NCBI RefSeq assembly: GCF_017833525.1 | Contig: NZ_JAFICD010000007.1 | Coordinates: forward strand, 1 to 64,000 | DNA length: 64,000 bases | Source of the DNA: Duganella sp. 1411 | GTDB taxonomy: Bacteria > Pseudomonadota > Gammaproteobacteria > Burkholderiales > Burkholderiaceae_D | Direction: 5' to 3' | Shown: piece by piece, positions 38,826 to 47,624 of the stretch | Position numbering within the stretch: the first letter of the stretch is position 1 | How the letters are laid out: each line of letters starts with the position of its first letter | Position numbers and translations under genes: made by a program | Notes under the pieces: generated by a model | What the model saw: only the letters and a program-made list of their open reading frames with translations | Database searches by the model: none | What the model was told of the DNA's origin: nothing

Positions 38826-39557
38826 ATGGCTGTTAAATTTAAGCCGGCAATCGTTTCAGCTTTGGCGTTGACGTTGACCTTGTGCCTGGGCGGTGCCGCC
38901 CGGGCCGCCCCGCTGACGGAAAACTTCGACGCCGGCATTCCCGCCGGCTGGACCGTCAACAACCTGAGTCAACCACCCGGCACGATCGGCTGGTTCCAGG
39001 GCAACGAGCTGGTCTTCGGGGCGCAGCAGGGCGCGCCGAACTCCTATGTCGCCGCCAACTTCGCGTCGGGCGGCGACGTCTCCACCATCAGCACCTGGCT
39101 GATCATGCCCACTTCCACCTACAGCAACGGCGACACGCTGTCGTTCTACACCCGCACCGTCCCCGCGTCGGAATGGCCGGACCGGCTGGAAGTGCGCTTC
39201 AGTAATGTCGGCGGCACCGACGTCGGCACCACGGCGACCAGCGTCGGCAGCTTCTCCACGCTGCTGGTCAGCATCAATCCCACGCTGACGCTCGGCGGCT
39301 ATCCGGAGGACTGGACCCGCTACAGCGCCACGCTGAGCGGCCTCACCGGTCCGACCAGCGGCGCCTTCGCGTTCCGCTACACGGTCAGCGAGGGCGGTTT
39401 GTTCGGGGTCAATTCGAACTACATCGGCATCGATACGGTGCGCGTCACCGCCGCCGCCACGGCCGTCCCCGAACCCGGCGCGTACGTGATGATGGCGTTC
39501 GGGCTGGGCATGGTCGGGCTGATGCGCCGGCGTCAAGCGCGGGCTCGCGCCGCATAA
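38826..39557 (+). CDS. PEP-CTERM sorted exoprotein, choice-of-anchor J type
   Basis: The 243-residue protein has a signal peptide (1-28, cut after ARAA), a beta-rich anchor-J-like domain (about 30-210: ENFDAGIPAGWTVNN, STWLIMPTSTY) and the C-terminal sorting signal VPEPG, a hydrophobic helix and RRRQARARAA. PEP-CTERM proteins are cut by an exosortase and usually act in the extracellular matrix; the exosortase is not in this window. GGAGG lies five bases before the ATG at 38826. Confidence 0.92.
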   Translation: MAVKFKPAIVSALALTLTLCLGGAARAAPLTENFDAGIPAGWTVNNLSQPPGTIGWFQGNELVFGAQQGAPNSYVAANFASGGDVSTISTWLIMPTSTYSNGDTLSFYTRTVPASEWPDRLEVRFSNVGGTDVGTTATSVGSFSTLLVSINPTLTLGGYPEDWTRYSATLSGLTGPTSGAFAFRYTVSEGGLFGVNSNYIGIDTVRVTAAATAVPEPGAYVMMAFGLGMVGLMRRRQARARAA

Positions 39558-39649
39558 CCCGGGGGCGGCGGCGCGGACGCGCCGTGCCAGGCCGCCCCGC
39601 GCGCCGTCGCGTCCGCACCGGACCGGGCGCGCTGTCATAAAATGGCGCC

Positions 39650-39973
39650 ATGGCTACCAAATCCCCGAAATCCCCCACTTTTCCAGGTCCGTTGACGGCG
39701 CGCGGCGCCGTGCTGGCGGTGCTCATTTCCGACCGCGACCAGACCGGCGCCCCGCCGCTGCAGGGACGCACCTCGCTGGCCGCCATCATCAAAAGCCTGA
39801 AGCGCAAATACCATTGGCCGGTCGAGACGAGCAGTTTCCCGTCGAACGCGGCCGACGGCCGGGCCACCTGGGCGACCGTGTACAGCCTGCCGCCGGCGGT
39901 GGTGCAGCGGGCGCTCGAGCGCGGCGGGCGCGAATGGCTGGAGCGGCGCGACGCCGCCAGGAACGCGCCGTAA
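39650..39973 (+). CDS. small hypothetical protein (107 aa), possible helix-turn-helix fold
   Basis: Residues 18-105 resemble a compact winged-helix-like domain (ARGAVLAVLISDRDQ, RTSLAAIIKSLKRKYHW, DGRATWATVYSLPPAVVQRA) of the sort annotated as phage or helix-turn-helix proteins; this is by eye. No signal peptide. The Pro/Lys-rich N-terminus is probably flexible. No clear Shine-Dalgarno is seen. Confidence 0.6.
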   Translation: MATKSPKSPTFPGPLTARGAVLAVLISDRDQTGAPPLQGRTSLAAIIKSLKRKYHWPVETSSFPSNAADGRATWATVYSLPPAVVQRALERGGREWLERRDAARNAP

Positions 39974-40072
39974 CATCTGCTTACTCTGGAAACACTTTCT
40001 GCGTCACCCGGTTCGCTCCACGCCCCGTTAAGGGAGCAAGCGCCACACACGGCGATATCTGGAGAAAAGAAC

Positions 40073-40570
40073 ATGGAACATACCGTACCCAACCGCATGC
40101 ACCCACTGCTGGCGATCGCCGCGTTTTCGCTGACCTTGGTCAGCCTGGTCGGCGCCGCCTCCATCCTCGGCCTGCTGCCGAACTCGCAAGCGAAAGGCAG
40201 CGTGGCGCCGGACATGGCAGCACCCACCGCCCAGATCAGCCAGCCGGTGACGGCGCAAGCGCAGCCGCCGCAGCCACAACCGCAGCCACGTCAAGTCGTC
40301 GAGCACCGCACCGTTGTGCACCACACGTATGCGCCGGCGCGCCAGGCCAGCCGTGACGACGACCAGCCGCGTGTCGTGCAAGCGCCAGTGCAACGCGCTC
40401 CGGCGCCCCAGAACAGCGCGGTCGGCATCGGCCTGGGCGCGGTGGTCGGCGGCCTGCTGGGCAACCAGGTGGGCGACGGCAGGGGCCGCACGCTGGCGAC
40501 CATCGCCGGCGCGATGGGCGGCGCTTACGCCGGCAACGAAATCGCCAAGCGCAACCAGCAACAGCAGTAA
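40073..40570 (+). CDS. glycine-zipper (17 kDa antigen/SlyB-like) membrane protein
   Basis: A 165-residue protein with an N-terminal helix (about 10-32), a Pro/Gln-rich linker (about 45-110) and a glycine-zipper domain (about 122-160: GIGLGAVVGGLLGNQVGDGRGR and IAGAMGGAYAGNEI) typical of the Rick_17kDa group. It lacks the lipobox cysteine, so it is an anchored rather than a lipid-modified form. GGAG lies before the ATG. Such proteins act in outer membrane or envelope integrity. Confidence 0.8.
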   Translation: MEHTVPNRMHPLLAIAAFSLTLVSLVGAASILGLLPNSQAKGSVAPDMAAPTAQISQPVTAQAQPPQPQPQPRQVVEHRTVVHHTYAPARQASRDDDQPRVVQAPVQRAPAPQNSAVGIGLGAVVGGLLGNQVGDGRGRTLATIAGAMGGAYAGNEIAKRNQQQQ

Positions 40571-40582
40571 TTGACGGGTCCC

Positions 40583-40604
40583 GTCCGGCGCCTCGGCGCC
40601 GGAC
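40583..40604. terminator. GC-rich hairpin between convergent genes
   Basis: GTCCGGCGCC (40583-40592) pairs with GGCGCCGGAC (40595-40604). No T-run follows on either strand, but its place between two convergent stops suggests a two-way block or RNA end protection. Confidence 0.45.
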
Positions 40605-42139
40605 TAGTACTTGGCCGGCGCGTTGGGCGCCGGCGTCGCCTGGCGGATGAAGTCGCGCAGATCGTCGTTGGCTTTGGCCAGGTCCTCCGACCGCAGATAC
40701 ATCATGTGGCCGCTGCGATAGCCCTCAAAGCGCAGGCGGTCTTTCATCTTGCCGCTCGGGTCCAGCTGCCACATGGTGTACTTGGCGTCGAAGTAGGTGC
40801 AGGCGCCGTCGTAGTATCCGGACTGTATCATCACCTTCAAATAAGGATTGGCGGCCATCGCCAGGCGCAGGTTCTCGCCGGTCTTCTCGTTCTTGAAATC
40901 CCACGGGTGGACGTCGCCGAACAGGTTGTATTTGATGTCGGTCTTGTAGCCCAGTTCCACGCGCAGGTATTGGTTGATGGCCGGCGCGAACGAATGCAGC
41001 CACGACGTCAGCTCGGCGTTGTAGTCGACCTTGTCGCCGGCATCGCTCCGGTCGATGCCCAGATAGCGCGAGTCGAGGCGGCCGACGGTCTTGCCCTGCT
41101 TGCGCAGCAGCTCCTTCCAGAAATTCTCCACCGGCACCGACAGATTATTCCGCAGCACGTACTCCTCGGACAAGCCGGCGTAGCGCGCGAATTTGGCGGC
41201 GATGCGCGCCCTGGTCTGCGGATCGATAAAGCCGCCCCGCGCCGTCGCCGGCAGCAGCTCGTCGACGGTGAACGCCTCGACCTCCGGCAGCACGTCCTTC
41301 AGGTCGCGCGCCTGCAGGTCGGCCGGCAACACCTTCTGATACCAAGCGGTGGCGGCGAAGTACGGCAGCGCCAGCGCGTCGGCGACGATGCCGTCGCGCT
41401 TGATACCCAGTTCCGTCGGCGACACCAACACCACGCCGTTCAGGTACATCCACTGCGCGTTCTGCAATTCCAGCGCCAGCCCGGCCACGCGCGAGGTGCC
41501 GTAGCTTTCGCCGATCAGGTATTTGGGCGAGGTCCAGCGCCCTTCGCGCGAGACGAAGGTGGAGACCCATTCGGCCAAGTAGGCGATATCGGCGTTGACG
41601 CCGAAGAAGCGCGCGCGGTCGCCCTTGCCATCCAATACGCGCGAAAAGCCGGTGTTGACCGGATCGATGAAGACGATGTCGGCGACGTCGAGGATCGAAT
41701 GCGGGTTGTCGTGCACGCCGTAGGGCTGGGTCGGATAGCCCTCGGCGTCGAGGTTGAGCGCTTTCGGGCCGGTGTAGGCGACGTGCATCCACACCGAGGC
41801 CGATCCGGGGCCGCCGTTAAACGACAGCACCAGCGGCCGCTTGCCCTTGTCGGCGACGTCGGTGCGCTGGTAGTAGGTGTAGAACAGCGTCGCGCTGACC
41901 TTGCCGTCCTTGTCCCACACCGGCTGCGTGCCGGCCGTGACCTTGTACGGCACCGCCTTGCCCTTGATGGTGACCGTCGCGGTTTTGCTCACGCGGGTAT
42001 CGGCCTTGATGAAGCGCTCGTTGGCCTGCAGGTCGGCGGCCCGCTCCTTGCCCAACGCGGGGACTTTGTCGGCGTCGGCGTCCTGGGCGAAGACGGCCGC
42101 GCTGAGGGCCAACAGCACGAGGGCAAGCGTGGATTTCAT
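40604..42139 (-). CDS. exported S10-family serine carboxypeptidase-like protein
   Basis: The 511-residue protein has a signal peptide (1-18, cut after VFAQ) and an S10 alpha/beta-hydrolase fold: oxyanion region LSFNGGPGSASVW (about 105), nucleophile LIGESYGTSR (Ser near 190), late Asp in YYDGACTYFDA and His in YRSGHMMYL. S10 peptidases remove C-terminal residues in acidic conditions; bacterial periplasmic members are mostly untested. A BNR-repeat gene lies upstream, separated by a terminator-like hairpin. Confidence 0.87.
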   Translation of the reverse strand: MKSTLALVLLALSAAVFAQDADADKVPALGKERAADLQANERFIKADTRVSKTATVTIKGKAVPYKVTAGTQPVWDKDGKVSATLFYTYYQRTDVADKGKRPLVLSFNGGPGSASVWMHVAYTGPKALNLDAEGYPTQPYGVHDNPHSILDVADIVFIDPVNTGFSRVLDGKGDRARFFGVNADIAYLAEWVSTFVSREGRWTSPKYLIGESYGTSRVAGLALELQNAQWMYLNGVVLVSPTELGIKRDGIVADALALPYFAATAWYQKVLPADLQARDLKDVLPEVEAFTVDELLPATARGGFIDPQTRARIAAKFARYAGLSEEYVLRNNLSVPVENFWKELLRKQGKTVGRLDSRYLGIDRSDAGDKVDYNAELTSWLHSFAPAINQYLRVELGYKTDIKYNLFGDVHPWDFKNEKTGENLRLAMAANPYLKVMIQSGYYDGACTYFDAKYTMWQLDPSGKMKDRLRFEGYRSGHMMYLRSEDLAKANDDLRDFIRQATPAPNAPAKY

Positions 42140-42192
42140 GGGCTACTCTTGAGGTTAAAAAATCAATGGTAGTCCATTTAAATACCAAACGA

Positions 42193-42221
42193 CAACAAAA
42201 TACCCGCTACCGGCGGTAGCG
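42193..42221 (-). terminator. probable terminator of the BNR-repeat gene
   Basis: CGCTACC (42205-42211) pairs with GGTAGCG (42215-42221). On the minus strand it is followed by GGTATTTTGTTG, a short T-rich run. Confidence 0.5.
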
Positions 42222-42243
42222 ATTTGTCACGTAGTGTTTCAGC

Positions 42244-43560
42244 TCAGCGCGGACGCCAGTCCAGCACCCGCACCGGCTGCGGCGGGGCCACCGCCTGGCC
42301 CTCGCCGTCGACCTGCCGCACGTCCTGCACGAACAGGCTGAGCAATCCGTTGCGCCGCCACAACTCGGTATCGAAACTGGGCTCCCACGCGCCCACCGAG
42401 GTGCTGGTCAAATCGCTGACTTCCCACTTGCCGGCGACAAAATCGCTGATGCTGACCACCGACACCCGGCTGCCGCGCTCCTCGTCGCGGAACACCAGCA
42501 GGCCGCCCGGCTTGCCCTCTCCGGGGCCGGCGTCGACCATGATTTGCGGGCGCGCGATGGGGATGCGCTTGGTGCCCTGCCCGCTCAGCGAGAACGCCGT
42601 CTTGCGGAAGTCGAGCGAGCGCACCGTCCAGCCGCCGGCGCCCTGGAAGACCACGTGGTATTGCGGAACGGCCGAGCCGGCGTCGCGCCAGTAGCTGGCG
42701 ATATACGGCTGGCCGTCGCGGTCGGCCGCCATCGAGGTCTGGTTGATCAACTCGCTGTTTTGCGGGATCCGCACGGCGTACTCGGCGCTGGCGGCGCTGA
42801 TCGGCAGCGCGTAGGGCTGGCCGTCGGACTTTTCCCACGTCACGCCGCCGTCGCGCGAGCGGGCGTAGGCCAGGTCGTGGTTGCTGGCCACGTCCGGCGA
42901 TTCGCGCCACACCCACGACAGGTGCAAGGTGCCGCGATGGTCGAGGAAGGCCTGCCAGTAGGCGTTGCGCCGGCCTTCGCCGGTGATCAGGTTGGTGTGC
43001 AGCCGCGCCCAGCGCCGCGTCGCCGTGTCGTAGCGGTTGATCACCAGGTCGCCCCGGCCGGACCCGCCCAGCCGATAGAAGAACAGCAGGTTGCCGTCCG
43101 GCAGCCGGTAAAACTCGGGATACGACACCGAATCCTCGTCGGCGCCGACCATGGCCTGTTTGGGGCCCAGCTCCAGCGATCCCGGCTTGACGCCGCGCGC
43201 GTACCGCAGCGCGTTGTTGTGGTGGTCCCACGACACGTGCAGATAGCCGGCGCCGTCGAGCATCAGGCTGATGGCGTTGTGGGCGTCGGCCGCGTTGCCG
43301 CGATACGGCGTGCGCAGGGTGGTCCAGCGGGACGTGCCCAGCCGGCGTTTGCCCAGCACCAGATAGCGCTCGGCGTCGTAGTAGCCGACGTATTGCGTGT
43401 GCTGGTCCGAGACCAGCGAATTCTTGCGGAACACCACGGCGTTGACCGAATTATTGGCCCAGCCCGGGCCCACCACCGATTCGGTCGGCGCGCCGGCGGG
43501 GGCCGCCGCGGCGCCGACGCAGACGGCCAGTAGCAGCGCCGGCAAGCAGCTTTTCTTCAT
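42244..43560 (-). CDS. exported BNR-repeat (BNR-4) protein, possible polysaccharide-active enzyme
   Basis: The 438-residue protein has a signal peptide (1-19) and beta-propeller repeats with Asp-box-like SRDGGVTWEK (about 245) and conserved His/Arg clusters (AHNAISLMLDGAGYL, SWDHHNN). The BNR-4 group includes uronate lyases and sialidase-like propellers and many unknowns. If catalytic, it would act on extracellular polysaccharide. The substrate is not predictable. Confidence 0.75.
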   Translation of the reverse strand: MKKSCLPALLLAVCVGAAAAPAGAPTESVVGPGWANNSVNAVVFRKNSLVSDQHTQYVGYYDAERYLVLGKRRLGTSRWTTLRTPYRGNAADAHNAISLMLDGAGYLHVSWDHHNNALRYARGVKPGSLELGPKQAMVGADEDSVSYPEFYRLPDGNLLFFYRLGGSGRGDLVINRYDTATRRWARLHTNLITGEGRRNAYWQAFLDHRGTLHLSWVWRESPDVASNHDLAYARSRDGGVTWEKSDGQPYALPISAASAEYAVRIPQNSELINQTSMAADRDGQPYIASYWRDAGSAVPQYHVVFQGAGGWTVRSLDFRKTAFSLSGQGTKRIPIARPQIMVDAGPGEGKPGGLLVFRDEERGSRVSVVSISDFVAGKWEVSDLTSTSVGAWEPSFDTELWRRNGLLSLFVQDVRQVDGEGQAVAPPQPVRVLDWRPR

Positions 43561-43597
43561 CCGCGCATCCCTGTTTGACTCATATCAATAGCAACCA

Positions 43598-43628
43598 TTG
43601 TTTCCATTAGGCAAATATGCCATATAAT
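43598..43628 (+). promoter_or_regulatory. promoter of the 150-residue membrane-protein gene
   Basis: TTGTTT (43598-43603), 19 bases, perfect TATAAT (43623-43628). The predicted start near 43635 lies after an in-frame ATG at 43617, which therefore cannot be the start codon. Confidence 0.55.
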
Positions 43629-43664
43629 ATCCCCTGCCGCGCCCTCGCCCCGAACACGCCCCCA

Positions 43665-44117
43665 ATGACAACCGACCTCGACACGCCAGACACCCCGCCG
43701 CTCGACGCTCCGCTGGAGTTCTGGGAGCAGCGCATCAAGGCCAGCCGCTGGTTGATCACCAAGACGACGGCGCTGGGCGCGTCGGCGGCCGTGCTGGGCG
43801 TGTTGGGCCAGGGCTGGCTGGAGGACGCGGCGCCGCTGTTTCCCTTCATCAGTCAGAATTATGGCATCTGGCAAGCCGGCTATCTGCTCTCCCTGCTGAT
43901 CATTTTCGTCGTCTGGGCGGCCGCGATGCGGCAAAAGTTCGGGCTGCTGGAAAACAGCAAGAAGGGGTTTCAAGTGCAGTTGCGCATCGACGAGCAAAAC
44001 GAGCGCCGCGCGCAACGCGCGCGCGAGGCCCGCGAGCGGCGCCAGAAGCTCGAGGAGGACCGCGACCCGGTGCTGTTCTTCAAGAGCGCCTCGCGCAGCA
44101 AGAAGTTCGATTATTAA
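43665..44117 (+). CDS. small membrane protein of unknown function
   Basis: A 150-residue protein with two membrane helices (about 34-54 and 68-92) and a basic, coiled C-terminus (RRAQRAREARERRQKLEEDR). The ATG at 43665 was chosen over 43617 because the promoter -10 lies between them. No family is recognised. Confidence 0.65.
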   Translation: MTTDLDTPDTPPLDAPLEFWEQRIKASRWLITKTTALGASAAVLGVLGQGWLEDAAPLFPFISQNYGIWQAGYLLSLLIIFVVWAAAMRQKFGLLENSKKGFQVQLRIDEQNERRAQRAREARERRQKLEEDRDPVLFFKSASRSKKFDY

Positions 44118-44123
44118 GCCGCT

Positions 44124-45347
44124 TCACTCGTAGCGCAGGCAATCGACCGGCAACAGCTTCGACGCCCGCCGCGCCGGGTAGAAGCCGAAGAACACGCCCA
44201 CCAGGCTGGAAAAACCGCACGCCACCACCACCGCCTGCAAGGTGATGAACACCTCGAACTTGCCGGTCGAGGTGATCGCGGCCGCCGCTGCCGTCGCCAG
44301 CACGATGCCGAACACCCCGCCCACCAGGCAGATCACCACCGCCTCCGTCAGGAACTGCAGCAGCACGTCGCGCGGCTTGGCGCCGATCGCCATGCGGATG
44401 CCGATCTCGCGGGTGCGCTCGGTCACCGACACCAGCATGATGTTCATGATGCCGATGCCGCCGACGATCAGCGAGATCGCGCCGATCAGGCCAAGCAGCG
44501 CGGCCAGGCCGGCGCTGATGGTCTTGGCCGTCTCCGCGAACGAGGCCAGGTTATCGATGCGGAAGTCGTCCGGCTGCTCGAACTTGATGTGGTGGCGGTC
44601 GCGCAGCGTTTCGTTGATGTCCTGGATGGCGTCCTGCAGGTTGCCGCCCGACTTGCCCTGGGCGACCACGTAATGCACGTTGCCGGGGAACTGCATCTTG
44701 ACCAGGTTGGCGGCGGCGGCGGTGATCGGCACCAGCACGTAGTCGCTCAAATCGCCGCCATCGACCTGTTTGCCCTCGCCGTACAGCACCCCCACCACCT
44801 GGAACGAGACGTTCTCGATGCGGATGTATTTGCCCAGCGGGTCGATCTTGTAGAAGAACTGGTCGGCGATCTTGCGGCCGATGACCACCATGCGCGCGGC
44901 CGAGCGCATGTCGGCGTCGCTGAAGGCGCTGCCCTTGTCGATCTTCCAGCCGCGGATCTTGAACATGTCCGGACTGACGCCATGCACCGTCTTCGACGCG
45001 CTCTCGTTGCCGACCGCCAGATTGAAGCCGCCCTGCAGCGTCGGCGCGGCGCCGGCCAGCGACGGCAGCCGGTTCAGCGCCTCGGCGTCGAGCAGCGTCA
45101 GGGCCGGCGCCGCGCCGTTGCGCAGGCGCTGCTGCTGCGCGCGGTCGCCGCCCGGCGAGATGAACAGCATGTTGGTGCCCAGCTGCTCCAGCTCCTTGGC
45201 GATGAAACGCTTCATGCTGTCGCCGACGGCCAGCAGTAGCACCACCGAGGCGATGCCGATGATAATGCCCAGCATCGTCAGCAGGGTGCGCAGGCGGTTC
45301 GCCAGCATGGAGCGAAACGCCTCGATGGTGATCTGCAGCGGATTCAT
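44124..45347 (-). CDS. MacB-type ABC efflux permease (FtsX-like)
   Basis: The 407-residue permease has four membrane helices (one at about 20-42, three from about 280 to 395) and a large periplasmic MacB-PCD domain between. It begins MNPLQITIEAFRSMLANRLR, as is usual in the family, and carries FxxR-type ERTREIGIRMAIGAK. It works with the ATPase and MacA-type adaptor encoded upstream to push substrates (macrolides, peptides, siderophores) through a TolC partner. No TolC gene is nearby. Its start overlaps the ATPase stop (ATGA). Confidence 0.92.
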   Translation of the reverse strand: MNPLQITIEAFRSMLANRLRTLLTMLGIIIGIASVVLLLAVGDSMKRFIAKELEQLGTNMLFISPGGDRAQQQRLRNGAAPALTLLDAEALNRLPSLAGAAPTLQGGFNLAVGNESASKTVHGVSPDMFKIRGWKIDKGSAFSDADMRSAARMVVIGRKIADQFFYKIDPLGKYIRIENVSFQVVGVLYGEGKQVDGGDLSDYVLVPITAAAANLVKMQFPGNVHYVVAQGKSGGNLQDAIQDINETLRDRHHIKFEQPDDFRIDNLASFAETAKTISAGLAALLGLIGAISLIVGGIGIMNIMLVSVTERTREIGIRMAIGAKPRDVLLQFLTEAVVICLVGGVFGIVLATAAAAAITSTGKFEVFITLQAVVVACGFSSLVGVFFGFYPARRASKLLPVDCLRYE

Positions 45348-46120
45348 GGCGCCGCCACGCTGGCCGGCTGGTGGCCCGCCATCATCTCGCGCAGGCCCTC
45401 GGCGGCCGGCCCGTCGTACAGCACGTGGCCGTCCTTGAGGCGCATCAGCCGCTTGCTGTAGGCGGCGATGTCCGGCTCGTGCGTGACCAGCAGGATGGTG
45501 ATGCCGCGCTCCTGGTTCAACTGCTGGAACGAGCGCATGATCTCCTCGCTGGTCTGCGTATCGAGATTGCCGGTCGGTTCGTCGGCCAGGATCAGCGGCG
45601 GATCGCCCACCAGCGCGCGGGCGATCGCCACGCGCTGCTGCTGGCCGCCAGACAGCTGGTTCGGCGTGCGCTTGGCATACTCGCGCAAGCCGACCCGGTC
45701 CAGCTCCACCAGCGCCTTGGCGTGCGCCTTGGCGCGCGAGACGCCGGCGTAGATCAGCGGCAGCGCCACGTTCTCCGCCACGCTCATGCGCTTGATCAGG
45801 TTAAAGCTCTGGAACACGAAGCCGATGGTGCGGTTGCGGATGGTGGCCAGTTCGGCGCGCGACAAGGTCAAGGTATCGACGCCGTCGAGCAGGTAGCTGC
45901 CGCCGCTGGCCTGGTCCAGGCAGCCGAAGATGTTCATCAAGGTCGACTTGCCGGAGCCGGATTGCCCCATCACCGCCAGGAAGTCGCCGCGCGGCACCGC
46001 CAGGTCGATCCCGAACAGCACCGGCGTCTCGACGCCGCCGGAGAAGTAGCTCTTGGTCACGCCGCGGATGTCGATCAGCGGACCGGCCGGCGCCGCCGGC
46101 GCGCTTGTCCGCGACATCAA
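45344..46120 (-). CDS. MacB-type ABC transporter ATPase
   Basis: The 258-residue ATPase has Walker A GQSGSGKST (about 50), signature LSGGQQQRVA, Walker B LILADEPTGNLD and switch His in VTHEP, the pattern of LolD/MacB ATPases. The permease is on a separate gene, unlike E. coli MacB. Start and stop overlap the two neighbours by four bases each. Confidence 0.93.
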   Translation of the reverse strand: MMSRTSAPAAPAGPLIDIRGVTKSYFSGGVETPVLFGIDLAVPRGDFLAVMGQSGSGKSTLMNIFGCLDQASGGSYLLDGVDTLTLSRAELATIRNRTIGFVFQSFNLIKRMSVAENVALPLIYAGVSRAKAHAKALVELDRVGLREYAKRTPNQLSGGQQQRVAIARALVGDPPLILADEPTGNLDTQTSEEIMRSFQQLNQERGITILLVTHEPDIAAYSKRLMRLKDGHVLYDGPAAEGLREMMAGHQPASVAAP

Positions 46121-47361
46121 CGCACACCGTCCTTGTTGTCGACGATGGCGCGCGTGACTACCTTGTCGCCCTTCTTCAAGGCGCCGCCCACCACCTCCGT
46201 GTAGCGGAAGTTCGACAGGCCGATCTTGATGTCCATCGGCTTCGGCTGGTTTTTGGTATCGAGCGTGTAGATGCGGAAGGAGCGCGTCAGGTCGGCCTTG
46301 GTGCGGAAGCCGGCGTCGTCCTCCGGCGGCGCGTCCATCGCGGCGGCGCTGTCCGCGGAGGCGCCGGCCGGCTTGGCCTCCTTGGCCAGCTTGGCCTGCC
46401 GCTCGACCTCCTCGTCGCTGAGGCGGAAGCGCAGCGCGGCGGTCGGAATGCGCAGCACGTTCTCGCGGTTGCCCACCAACAGCCGCACCTGCGCCGTCAT
46501 GCCCGGCTTGAGCAGCTCGTCGTGGTTGTCGACGTCGAGCACCACGTTGTAGGTGACGACGTTCTGCACCACGTTGGCGGCCAGGCGGAACTGCCGCATG
46601 CGCGCCTCGAACTCCTTGTCCGGATAGGCGTCGACGACGAAGCGCGCCTGCTGCCCCTCCTTCAGCGCGCCGACGTCGGCCTCCGAGACGCTGGTGTCGA
46701 TCTGCATCTTGGTCAGGTCCTGGGCGATCTGGTACATGGTCGGCGTGGTGAACGACGCCGCCACCGTCTGCCCCAGCTCCACCGTGCGTTTGATGATCAC
46801 GCCGTCGATCGGCGAGCGGATCACGCTGTTGTTCAGGTCCGCCTGCGCGCGCGCCAGCTGCGCCTGCGTCAGCTGGATGTTCGCCAGCGCCACGTCGACC
46901 TCGCGCTTGGACTGGTCCAGCGCCAGCGGCGAGATGAAGCTCTGGGTCACCAGGGTCTGGTTGCGCTGGTGCGTGGCCTGCGCCAGCCGCAGCGACGCGC
47001 GCGCCGACGCCAGTTGCGCCTCGCTCTGGCGGATCTGCGCGTTGAAGATGGTGGGGTCGAGCGTCAGCAGGATCTGGCCCTTCTTCACGCGGTCGTTGAA
47101 GTCGGCCTTGAGCACGTTGACCGTGCCCGAGACCTGCGAGCCGATGTTGATCAGCGCGACCGGGTTGATGGTGCCGGTGGCCGTCACCGTCTGCGTGATA
47201 TTGCCGGTGTCGACCGCCGCGACGCGGAAGCGTGGCGCTTCCACCACAGGGGTCCGGCTTTTGGAATAGAACGCCAAGGCGGCGCCGCCGATCGCGATCA
47301 CGCCGACCATCAGCGCGATTTTCTTCTTGGTGAAAAAGGCCATCGTTTCTGTCTGTCTCAT
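46117..47361 (-). CDS. MacA-like periplasmic adaptor (RND/HlyD type)
   Basis: The 414-residue adaptor has an N-terminal membrane anchor (about 12-32), split lipoyl domain (NIGSQVSGTVNVL and VIRSPIDGVIIKR), an alpha-hairpin (about 95-160) and a beta-barrel with a longer acidic insertion (about 305-350, VERQAKLAKEAKP... ASADSAA). It docks the permease to an outer-membrane TolC channel. Start may be 47361 or 47343; neither has a good ribosome site. Confidence 0.9.
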   Translation of the reverse strand: MRQTETMAFFTKKKIALMVGVIAIGGAALAFYSKSRTPVVEAPRFRVAAVDTGNITQTVTATGTINPVALINIGSQVSGTVNVLKADFNDRVKKGQILLTLDPTIFNAQIRQSEAQLASARASLRLAQATHQRNQTLVTQSFISPLALDQSKREVDVALANIQLTQAQLARAQADLNNSVIRSPIDGVIIKRTVELGQTVAASFTTPTMYQIAQDLTKMQIDTSVSEADVGALKEGQQARFVVDAYPDKEFEARMRQFRLAANVVQNVVTYNVVLDVDNHDELLKPGMTAQVRLLVGNRENVLRIPTAALRFRLSDEEVERQAKLAKEAKPAGASADSAAAMDAPPEDDAGFRTKADLTRSFRIYTLDTKNQPKPMDIKIGLSNFRYTEVVGGALKKGDKVVTRAIVDNKDGVR

Positions 47362-47624
47362 AGGGGCGATCCGACGGTATGCGGATCAGCTCGGCAAGTA
47401 TTCAGCACTTTTGCAAAAAACGCAATCCATGGCCGCCGATCGCCTGCCCGCCCATCGGTAGGGCGGCGCGTCTCCCTTCCGGGATGGGGCGCCGCCCCCT
47501 GATGTCGGGATATGCAATTTTGCAATCCAACTTTGCAGGAATGGCCATTCCCGGCGCCGAAAATCGGCCCTACCATGCATTCCATCGCACCACACATTCA
47601 ACCCCAAAAACAAAGGCTTACATC

